NCBI RefSeq assembly: GCF_004343075.1
Contig: NZ_SLXP01000016.1
Coordinates: 16,609 to 80,608, forward strand
DNA: 64,000 nt
Source of the DNA: Rhodovulum marinum
GTDB taxonomy: Bacteria > Pseudomonadota > Alphaproteobacteria > Rhodobacterales > Rhodobacteraceae
Direction of reading: 5' to 3'
Every line of letters starts with the position of its first letter. Within the stretch, counting starts at the first letter, position 1. Below are positions 32,507 through 42,890 of this stretch, in pieces. Made by a program: the position numbers and the translations under genes. A model generated the notes under the pieces. The model searched no databases and was not told where the DNA came from. It saw only the letters and a list, made by a program, of their open reading frames with translations.

Positions 32507-32950
32507 TCAATCGAATTTCTTGGTCGGCGCCAGCACGGTGGCCTCGCCCTTGAGCACCGGCTTGCCGTCGACCAGGCAGCGGGTGTCGAGCCGGACCCGG
32601 CGCTTGCCATAGTCGATTTCCATCACCTCGACCTCGGCCAGGACGACATCGCCGGGGCGGACGGGGGCGAGGAATTTCAGGCTTTGGCCCAGGTAGATCG
32701 TGCCGTGGCCGGGCAGCTGTTCGCCGATCACCGCCGAGATCAGGCCGGCGGTCAGCATCCCGTGGGCGATGCGGCCCTCGAAGATGGTGTCCATGGCGTA
32801 ATCGTCGTCCAGGTGGACGGGGTTGCGGTCGGTCGAGACCTCGGCGAACAGTTCGATGTCGCGGTCGGTCACCTCCTTGCGGAGATGGCGGACCATGCCG
32901 ACCTCGAGGTCTTCGATACAGATCGTTCCGAGTGGCATGTTGTCGAGCAT
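32507..32950 (-). CDS. MaoC-like (R)-specific enoyl-CoA hydratase domain protein
   Basis: 147 residues. Single hot-dog domain with the hydratase motif DRNPVHLDDDYA, whose Asp and His match the catalytic pair of (R)-hydratases such as PhaJ, and the overhang FEGRIAHGMLTAGLIS. It probably hydrates enoyl-CoA in fatty-acid or polyhydroxyalkanoate metabolism. A second ATG at residue 5 is a possible start. Reads towards ribF. Confidence 0.9.
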   Translation of the reverse strand: MLDNMPLGTICIEDLEVGMVRHLRKEVTDRDIELFAEVSTDRNPVHLDDDYAMDTIFEGRIAHGMLTAGLISAVIGEQLPGHGTIYLGQSLKFLAPVRPGDVVLAEVEVMEIDYGKRRVRLDTRCLVDGKPVLKGEATVLAPTKKFD

Positions 32951-33082
32951 TCCCCGGCTCCCGGACCGTGATGTTGCAGCGCAGCATAGCGAAGCGCGCC
33001 CCAGCCTGCAACGGGGAAGAGTAATATATTGTTACGCCCGGCGCGAATGTCGCAACTTTCTTGCGTGCCGCACTGGTGCGGC

Positions 33083-33952
33083 CTAGCGCAGAAAGCCCAT
33101 GGCGTAGGTGGGGCTGGCCATTTCGCGGGCGAGATAGGCGTTCAGCGCGTCGGGGTCGGGGGCGCGGGTGGTTTTCGTTTCCCCGGCGGCCAGCCCGCCG
33201 GTGATGAACAGCGAATCGAGGTCTTCGCCCAGCGCGCCGCGAATGTCGGTGGCGATGCCGTCGCCGATGCACAGGATCTGGTGGTCGGGCACGTCGGCCA
33301 CCTGGGCCAGCCGCTGGCGGGCAAGATCGTAGATCGCGGGCTGGGGCTTGCCGAAATACAGGCTTTCGCCGCCCATCTCGGTATACAGCCGCGCCACCGC
33401 GCCCGCGCACCATTCGCGCGTCTCGCCGCGGTCCACGACGATATCGGGATTGGCGCAGAGAAGTTTCAGGCCCTTCTGCTTGGCGTAAAGCAGTTGCGGG
33501 CGCAGGTCGGCCGGGTCGGCATGGGCGTCGAAGGGGCCGGTGCAGACGATGCCCTCGGCCTGCTCCAGCGGCACGCGTTCGATATCGACGGGGTCTTCGA
33601 CGATGCGGATCGGGTCGAAGAAGGTCAGGTCGAACTCGATTCCCACGAACCAGATCTTTTGCCCCACGGCGCCCCGGAACATCGCCGCCCGCGCCGCGTC
33701 GCCCGAGGTGGCGATGGTGTCCCAGCAATCGGTCGGCACGTTCAGTTGCGCCAACTGCCCCTCGACCGCCTTGCGATGCCTTGGCGCGTTGGTCAGCAGC
33801 ACCACCGCGCCGCCCCCCGCCTTGTAGCGCTGCAGCGCGGCGACCGCGTCGGGGAACGCCTTGTGCCCGTTATGCAGGCACCCCCACAGATCGACGAACA
33901 ACGCGCGGTAGCGGTCCGACACCTCGTCGAGACGGTCGATGATCTGGGTCAT
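33083..33952 (-). CDS. HAD-IIA family hydrolase (TIGR01459-like)
   Basis: 289 residues. The motif I region reads LFVDLWGCLHNG, i.e. DxWG, as in the TIGR01459 subfamily; motif II is in VVLLTNAPRH, motif III Lys in YFGKPQPAIY, and motif IV in ILCIGDGIATDIRGA. Cytosolic phosphatase with unknown substrate. The position of the usual second Asp (acid/base) is Trp, normal for this subfamily. Downstream of ppaC but separated by a terminator. Confidence 0.88.
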   Translation of the reverse strand: MTQIIDRLDEVSDRYRALFVDLWGCLHNGHKAFPDAVAALQRYKAGGGAVVLLTNAPRHRKAVEGQLAQLNVPTDCWDTIATSGDAARAAMFRGAVGQKIWFVGIEFDLTFFDPIRIVEDPVDIERVPLEQAEGIVCTGPFDAHADPADLRPQLLYAKQKGLKLLCANPDIVVDRGETREWCAGAVARLYTEMGGESLYFGKPQPAIYDLARQRLAQVADVPDHQILCIGDGIATDIRGALGEDLDSLFITGGLAAGETKTTRAPDPDALNAYLAREMASPTYAMGFLR

Positions 33953-33970
33953 GGGGGGACGTCCTTGAGC

Positions 33971-33999
33971 GAAAAAGGGGCGCCCGGTGCGGGCGCCCC
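33971..33999 (-). terminator. Rho-independent terminator of ppaC
   Basis: On the minus strand a 10-bp stem (bases 33999-33990 with 33986-33977, GGGGCGCCCG/CGGGCGCCCC), 3-base loop, followed by TTTTT (33976-33972). It lies between ppaC and the HAD gene. Confidence 0.88.
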
Positions 34000-34008
34000 G
34001 GAAAGGGA

Positions 34009-34929
34009 TCAGAGCTGCAGGTTCGGCAGGATCTGCTTTTTCCGGCTGACGATGCCGGGCAGGACGACGGTGTCGCCCTCGACCTTGGCGGCAAAGCTTT
34101 TCTCGGCCAGCGCCTTGACCAGGTCGTTCGGCACCAGGAGCGTCGCCTCTTCGCGCAGGATGTCGACAACGAAAAGCAGCACCTGGTCGGCGCCGTCTTC
34201 GGCGGCCACGGTCTTCATCGACTCCATCAGGCTGGCCTTGCGGTCCAGCACCGTCGCGGGCGAGGTCGTTTCCAGGACCGAAACGCGCAGTTTCTTGCCC
34301 GCGACCTCGTATTCCTTGGAATCCATCCGCAGCAGTTCCGCGTCGGAAAAGGCCGACACGTCGGATTTCGCCGCGAACATCTCGGCCGCGTAATCGGGGA
34401 TCGAGATGCCGAGGTCGGCGGCCAGTTTCTCGGCCAGCGCGCGGTCGACGGGCGTTGTGGTGGGCGAGCGGAATTCCAGCGTGTCGGACAGGATGCAGGA
34501 CAGCATCGCGCCCTTGATGTTTTCCGGCATCTTCGCCGCGTTCTCGCCCATCAGGTCATGCATGATGGTGGCGGTGCAGGCCACGGGGCGCACGGTGATG
34601 TCGATCGGCGCGCGCGTTTTCAGCCCGCCGACCAGCATGTGGTGGTCGATCAGGGCCAGCACGTTGGCCTCGTTGATCCGGGCGGGCAGTTCGGCGGGGT
34701 TGTTGGTGTCGACCACCACGACGTCCTGGCCGGGGGCGACATCGGCGACAATCTCGGGCTGGTCGAAGCCCCAGCGTTGCAGCACGAATTTCGCCTCGGT
34801 GTTGGGTTCGCCCAGCAGGACGGGCTGGGCCGCCTTGCCTTCGATCTCGGAAAGATACCACGCCCAGATGAGGGGCGAGCCGGTGGAATCGGTGTCGGGG
34901 GCCTTGTGGCCGAGAACCTTGATCGTCAT
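34009..34929 (-). CDS. ppaC: Manganese-dependent inorganic pyrophosphatase (family II)
   Basis: 306 residues. DHH-superfamily enzyme with GHKAPDTDST (His, Asp, Asp metal ligands near residue 8-14), VVDTNNPAEL, ALIDHHMLVG (the DHH motif) and C-terminal DHHA2 domain with SRKKQILPNL, the substrate-binding SRKKQ. Hydrolyses pyrophosphate in the cytosol. No family I enzyme is seen here. Transcribed alone, ended by the terminator just downstream. Confidence 0.97.
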   Translation of the reverse strand: MTIKVLGHKAPDTDSTGSPLIWAWYLSEIEGKAAQPVLLGEPNTEAKFVLQRWGFDQPEIVADVAPGQDVVVVDTNNPAELPARINEANVLALIDHHMLVGGLKTRAPIDITVRPVACTATIMHDLMGENAAKMPENIKGAMLSCILSDTLEFRSPTTTPVDRALAEKLAADLGISIPDYAAEMFAAKSDVSAFSDAELLRMDSKEYEVAGKKLRVSVLETTSPATVLDRKASLMESMKTVAAEDGADQVLLFVVDILREEATLLVPNDLVKALAEKSFAAKVEGDTVVLPGIVSRKKQILPNLQL

Positions 34930-35082
34930 GGGATTGGGTCCGGTTGTCTGGTGGGTGGGTCGGGCGCCCTTATAGGCAGGGGCGCGGGGCTTGTCACGGG
35001 GGCGGCGGGCGAAGCTTTCGTGACGCCGGGCGGCGTTCGGGCGCGCGGGTCCCGGCCGTGAAATTTTTCGGCTTGCCAGTGC

Positions 35083-35111
35083 TTGACAGGCTGCGGCGTC
35101 TTGCCTACCTC
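35083..35111 (+). promoter_or_regulatory. groESL promoter
   Basis: TTGACA (35083-35088), exactly 17 bases, then TACCTC (35106-35111) as a -10-like hexamer. It lies directly upstream of the CIRCE operator, which is the usual arrangement for HrcA-repressed groESL. Confidence 0.75.
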
Positions 35112-35119
35112 AGCGTCCG

Positions 35120-35146
35120 TTAGCACTCGACGGGTGCGAGTGACAA
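35120..35146 (+). promoter_or_regulatory. CIRCE operator (HrcA binding site) of groESL
   Basis: TTAGCACTC (35120-35128), 9 bases, GAGTGACAA (35138-35146). The left half is perfect; the right half differs from GAGTGCTAA at two bases. HrcA binding here should repress the chaperonin operon until heat shock. Confidence 0.85.
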
Positions 35147-35179
35147 CAGTTCACACCCTGAACCAAGGAGCGTTCAAAG

Positions 35180-35467
35180 ATGGCATTCAAACCTCTGCAC
35201 GACCGTGTTCTGGTCCGCCGGGTCGAAGGCGACGAAAAGACCAAGGGCGGTCTGATCATCCCCGACAGCGCCAAGGAAAAACCGGCCGAGGGCGAGGTGA
35301 TCGCTTGCGGTGAAGGCGCCCGCAAGGATTCGGGCGAACTGATCGCGATGGCGGTCAAGGAAGGCGACCGTATTCTCTTCGGCAAGTGGTCGGGCACCGA
35401 GGTGACGATCGACGGCGAAGAGCTGCTGATCATGAAGGAAAGCGACATCCTCGGCGTCATCGCCTGA
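35180..35467 (+). CDS. groES: Co-chaperonin GroES
   Basis: 95 residues: [19 protein letters not shown] at the N-terminus, mobile loop around [16 protein letters not shown], and the C-terminal ESDILGVI. Heptameric lid of GroEL. AAGGAG precedes the ATG; 42 bases before groEL. Confidence 0.99.
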   Translation: MAFKPLHDRVLVRRVEGDEKTKGGLIIPDSAKEKPAEGEVIACGEGARKDSGELIAMAVKEGDRILFGKWSGTEVTIDGEELLIMKESDILGVIA

Positions 35468-35494
35468 GCCGTCGCACCACATTCAACCGGATAA

Positions 35495-37156
<1,662 letters not shown>

Positions 37157-37184
37157 GCCGATCCTTCGGGACCCATTATCGGAA

Positions 37185-37213
37185 GGGGCCGCGGTTGCGC
37201 GGCCCCTTTTTCT
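37185..37213 (+). terminator. Rho-independent terminator of groESL
   Basis: GGGGCCGCG (37185-37193), loop GTTG, CGCGGCCCC (37198-37206) then TTTTTC. 28 bases after groEL. Confidence 0.92.
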
Positions 37214-37303
37214 TTTGCCTGCCGGATGGGCAATTCGGTCCGGGTGGCCTGGCGCCGCGCGGGTTCTGTTTGCGCCGGGCCGGGCGCTGCGTAGAGTGGC
37301 GGC

Positions 37304-38748
<1,445 letters not shown>

Positions 38749-38752
<4 letters not shown>

Positions 38753-41052
38753 CCGGGATCAAGGGGGCGGTGCACCGCGATCTGGCGCATGACTCGGCGG
38801 TAAAACACGTCACCGGCCGGGCAGACTATACCGACGATATCCCCGAACCGGCGGGCACGCTTCACGGCTATCTGGGGCTGGCGCAGGTGGCCCATGGGCG
38901 GCTGAGGGGGCTGGACCTGTCGGAGGTCGCCGCCGCGCCGGGTGTGGTGGGCGTGTTGGGGGCGGGGGATATTCCGGGGCTGAACGACATCAGCCCCGCA
39001 GGCACGGGCGACGAGCCGGTTTTTCCCGAGACGGTGGTGGAGTTCCACGGCCAGCCGATTTTCGCCGTGATCGCCGAGAGCCGTGACGCCGCGCGCCGGG
39101 CGGCCACGTTGGCGCGGGTGGAGGTCGAGCCGCTGCCCGCCGCGGTCAGCATCGAACAGGCGCTGGCGGCGGGTTATCCGGACGTGACCCCGCCCCTGAA
39201 ACTGGAACGCGGCGATGTGGCCCCCGCGATGGCCGCCGCGCCGCGCCGGATCGCGGGGCGGATGGCGGTGGGCGGGCAGGACCACATGTACCTGGAGGGC
39301 CAGATCGCCTTTGCCATCCCGGGCGAAGATGACGAGGTGACGGTGCACGCCTCGACCCAGCACCCGACCGAGGTGCAGCAGATGGTGGCGCAGGTGCTGG
39401 GCGTGCCGGCCAGTGCCGTGGTGGTGAACGTGCGGCGGATGGGGGGCGGGTTCGGCGGCAAGGAAACCCAGATGAACCTGTTCTGCGTGGTCGCGGCGAT
39501 GGCCGCGAAACGCTGGAACCGCCCGGTCAAGATCCGCCCCGACCGCGACCAGGACATGATCGCCACCGGCAAGCGGCACGACGTCGTGGTGGATTACGAG
39601 GTGGGGTTCGGGGATGACGGGGTGATCCACGCGGTGGATGCGACCGTGACCGCGCGGTGCGGGTTCTCGGCGGACCTGTCGGGGCCGGTGACGGACCGCG
39701 CGCTGTTCCACGCCGACAACGCCTATTTCTACCCGGCGGTGCGGCTGCGCTCGCGGCCGATCAAGACCAATACCGTGTCGAACACGGCCTTTCGCGGCTT
39801 CGGCGGCCCGCAGGGGATGGTGGCGGCCGAGCGGATGATCGAGGAGATCGCCTATGCGCTGGGCCGCGATCCGCTGGAGATCCGGCGCGCGAATTTCTAC
39901 CGCGAGGGGCGCGACCTGACGCCCTATCACCAGCGGGTCGAGGACAATATCGTGGGCCGGCTGGTCGACGAGCTGGAGGCCAGCGCGGACTATGCCGCGC
40001 GACGGGCCGCGGTGCTGGACCACAACGCGCGGGGCGGCGTGATCCGCAAGGGCATCGCGTTGACGCCGGTGAAGTTCGGGATTTCCTTCACCGCGACCTG
40101 GTACAACCAGGCGGGCGCCTTGATCCATGTCTACAAGGACGGGTCGATCCACCTGAACCATGGCGGCACCGAGATGGGGCAGGGGCTGAACACCAAGGTG
40201 GCGCAGGTGGTGGCCGACGCGTTCCAGGTGGATATCGGGCGCATCCGGATCACGAAGACCACGACCGAGAAGGTGCCGAACACGTCGGCCACGGCGGCCT
40301 CTTCGGGGTCGGACCTGAACGGGATGGCGGCGCTGGATGCCTGCGAGCAGATCAAGGCGCGGCTGGTGGCGTTCGCCGCCGAAAGCCGGGGGGTGGCGCC
40401 CGAAGATGTGCGTTTCGCCCCGAACGAGGTGCGGATCGGGGGCGAGGCCGTGCCCTTCGACCGGCTGGTACACGAGGCCTATATGGCGCGGGTGCACCTG
40501 TCGGCGGCGGGGTTCTACAAGACGCCGAAAATCCACTGGGACCGGGCGGCGGGGCGGGGGCACCCGTTCTATTACTTCGCCTATGGCGCGGCCTGTTCCG
40601 AGGTGTCGGTGGATACGCTGACCGGGGAATACCGGGTCGACCGGGTGGATATCCTGCACGACGTGGGCCGGTCGCTGAACCCGGCGCTGGACCTGGGCCA
40701 GGTCGAGGGGGGCTTTATCCAGGGGATGGGGTGGCTGACCACCGAGGAGCTTTGGTGGGACGACGAGGGGCGGCTGCGCACCCATGCGCCGTCGACCTAC
40801 AAGATCCCGCTGGCCTCGGACGTGCCGCGGGTGTTCAACGTGGCGCTGGCCGACTGGTCCGAGAACCGCGAGAGGACGATCAAGCGGTCCAAGGCGGTGG
40901 GCGAGTCGCCCTTCATGCTGGCCATTTCGGTGCTGGAGGCGATCTCGATGGCGGTGGCGAGCGTGGCGGACTACCGCGAATGCCCGCGCCTTGACGCGCC
41001 CGCCACGCCCGAACGGGTGCTGATGGCCGTGGACCGGCTGCGCGGGGTCTAG
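38749..41052 (+). CDS. xdhB: Xanthine dehydrogenase molybdopterin-binding subunit
   Basis: 767 residues. Motifs of the molybdenum hydroxylase large subunit: GGGFGGKETQ, FRGFGGPQG, GTEMGQGLNTK, and the catalytic Glu in KAVGESPFML near residue 720. Oxidises hypoxanthine and xanthine to urate. The ATG overlaps the xdhA stop. The length and separate subunits fit the bacterial XdhAB type. Confidence 0.97.
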
Positions 41053-41055
41053 GCG

Positions 41056-41895
41056 ATGGCGTGCGATCCGGTGCTGGAGGCGTTCCTGGCGGCCGCGCCC
41101 GACTGCGTGCTGGTGCGCGTGGACCGGGTCGCGGGGTCGGCCCCGCGCGAGGCGGGGGCGTGGATGCTGGTTTCCGCGGGCGAGAGTTACGGGACCATCG
41201 GCGGCGGGCGGCTGGAATTCGAGGCGATGAAAGCCGCCCGCGCGATGCTGGCCGGCGACGGGGCCGCGCGGCGGATCGAGATGACGCTGGGCCCCGAGAC
41301 CGGGCAGTGCTGCGGCGGGCGGGTGGCGGTCACGCTGGCGCGGCTGGACGACGCGGCGCGCATGGCGCTGGGGCGCGCGGCGGGGGCGCGGCCCCCTGTC
41401 TACGTGATGGGGGCGGGGCATGTGGGCCGGGCGCTGGCCGGTCTGCTGGCGCAGATGCCGGTGCGGGCGGTGCTGGTCGACAGCCGGGCGGGCGAACTGG
41501 CCCGCGCGCCCGCGGGGGTCGAGGCCCGCCTGAGCGCGCTGCCCGAAGCCGAGATCCGCGCGGCCCCGCCGGGCAGCGCCTTTGTCGTGCTGACCCATGA
41601 CCATGGCCTGGATTTCCTGCTGGCCGCCGAGGCGCTGGCGCGCGGCGACGCGGCCTATGTCGGGCTGATCGGGTCGGCGTCCAAGCGCGCGCGGTTCCTG
41701 CGCCACCTGGCCGAGACGGGGCAGGCGGACCGGGCGGGCGCGCTGACCTGCCCGATCGGGGCGGCGGGGGCGGGGGACAAGCGCCCCGCGGTGATCGCCG
41801 CCTTTGCGCTGGCCGAGATCATGGGCGCGCTGGCCCGTGCCCCGGCCGCCCGGGCGGACGCGCCCCCCGGGCTTATTCCTTGCGGCGGTTGGTGA
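41056..41895 (+). CDS. xdhC: XdhC molybdenum cofactor maturation factor for xanthine dehydrogenase
   Basis: 279 residues. XdhC/CoxI family: N-terminal VAGSAPREAGAWMLV and GTIGGGRLE, the QCCGG motif (about 94-98), and a C-terminal Rossmann domain with VMGAGHVGRALAG and GLIGSASKRARF. XdhC protects and helps sulphurate Moco and inserts it into XdhB. Starts 3 bases after xdhB; its last 23 bases overlap a convergent small gene. Confidence 0.95.
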   Translation: MACDPVLEAFLAAAPDCVLVRVDRVAGSAPREAGAWMLVSAGESYGTIGGGRLEFEAMKAARAMLAGDGAARRIEMTLGPETGQCCGGRVAVTLARLDDAARMALGRAAGARPPVYVMGAGHVGRALAGLLAQMPVRAVLVDSRAGELARAPAGVEARLSALPEAEIRAAPPGSAFVVLTHDHGLDFLLAAEALARGDAAYVGLIGSASKRARFLRHLAETGQADRAGALTCPIGAAGAGDKRPAVIAAFALAEIMGALARAPAARADAPPGLIPCGGW

Positions 41896-42127
41896 CCTCG
41901 AAATCGGCGTTCAGGTCGATATCGTACTGGCCGTCGATGCAGAACACGTCGTCCAGTTCATAGCCGCCGCCGTCCTCGGCCTCGATATTGCCGGGGTCCA
42001 TCTCGCATTGCATTTCGGCAAGCAGGGCGGTGATCCGCTCGACCACCTCGGGGGAAATTTCGGCGTCCTGCGCGGTGGCAAGGCCGGGGGCCGCGACCAG
42101 GGCGGCGAGGACAAGAAGGCGTTTCAT
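41873..42127 (-). CDS. Small secreted protein, unknown function
   Basis: 84 residues: signal peptide (KRLLVLAALVAAPGLATAQ) and a 65-residue acidic mature part with two cysteines, in MQCEMD and VFCIDGQYDIDL, which may form a disulphide. No family recognised. It lies 11 bases after the next secreted protein in the same direction and overlaps the xdhC end by 23 bases. Codon use fits the genome, so it is probably a real gene. Confidence 0.7.
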   Translation of the reverse strand: MKRLLVLAALVAAPGLATAQDAEISPEVVERITALLAEMQCEMDPGNIEAEDGGGYELDDVFCIDGQYDIDLNADFEVTNRRKE

Positions 42128-42138
42128 GGCGGTCTCCC

Positions 42139-42597
42139 TTACCGGATCGAGAATTGCACGCGCTGCGCATCGCCGGTCGAGCCGGGAATCTTCAGCTCGA
42201 CGCTGCCCGGCTTGATCGCGACGAAGGAAATCCGGGCGGTGCCGGCGGCGTCGAATTCCAGGCTGTCGACGGCCATCGGGCGGATCTCGATATCGTTTAT
42301 GACGATCTCGTTGATCCAGATGTTGCGGAAGAAGTCGGACCCCGTGATCGCCAGTTCGGCGGACCCGTCGGCGGTGATCTCAAGCTCGTAATAGGCGCCC
42401 GATTGCAGCTCGATCGGCTGGGCGCCAGCGTGCAGCGGCTGGCCCGAGGCCAGCGTCAGTTCGATCGGCTCGCCGCGGTTGCAACTGGCCAGAAGCCCGG
42501 CAAAGCCGAGGTTGTCGCAGAGCGGCGCGGCGGCCAGGGGCCCCGCGCCCGCGCCCGCGGCCAGTGCGGCCGCCAGGGCCAGTGAAAACCGTGTCAT
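42139..42597 (-). CDS. Secreted beta-rich protein, unknown function
   Basis: 152 residues: signal peptide with cleavage near GAGAGPLAAAPLC, then a domain of alternating hydrophobic strands. The pattern (YYELEITADGSAELAI, NEIVINDIEI, ARISFVAIKPGSVELKI) recalls cupredoxin or immunoglobulin-like folds, but the usual copper-binding His, Cys and Met set is absent. Forms a two-gene unit with the downstream 84-residue secreted protein. No family identified. Confidence 0.65.
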   Translation of the reverse strand: MTRFSLALAAALAAGAGAGPLAAAPLCDNLGFAGLLASCNRGEPIELTLASGQPLHAGAQPIELQSGAYYELEITADGSAELAITGSDFFRNIWINEIVINDIEIRPMAVDSLEFDAAGTARISFVAIKPGSVELKIPGSTGDAQRVQFSIR

Positions 42598-42890
42598 TCT
42601 TGTCCTCCCTTGCGTCTTGTTCTGCCGACGTCCCGCGCCGTTGTTTCAGGACAGACGACCACCCCGGCCCGGCCCGGTCAATGATCCGAAAGTATCTGCC
42701 ACGCCCCCCCGGTGGCGAGGTAATCCGCATCCGCCCCGTGGCCAGCGGGTTTTTCCGTTGCGTCGAAACTGTGCAAACCGGCGACGGGGGCGGCGCCGGA
42801 GACATGGGCGCGAAACTTTCGTTCAATCGCATTTCCCATCCGAAGAAATCCCGCTAAGTCTGTCCCGGACCTTAACGACTGGTGGACCGG
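42598..42890. other. Divergent promoter region of the secreted pair and the mrp operon
   Basis: 293 bases between the divergent secreted-protein gene and mrpA. No gene or clear operator was recognised. A lower-GC patch at about 42805-42860 is a plausible mrp promoter site. Confidence 0.4.
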
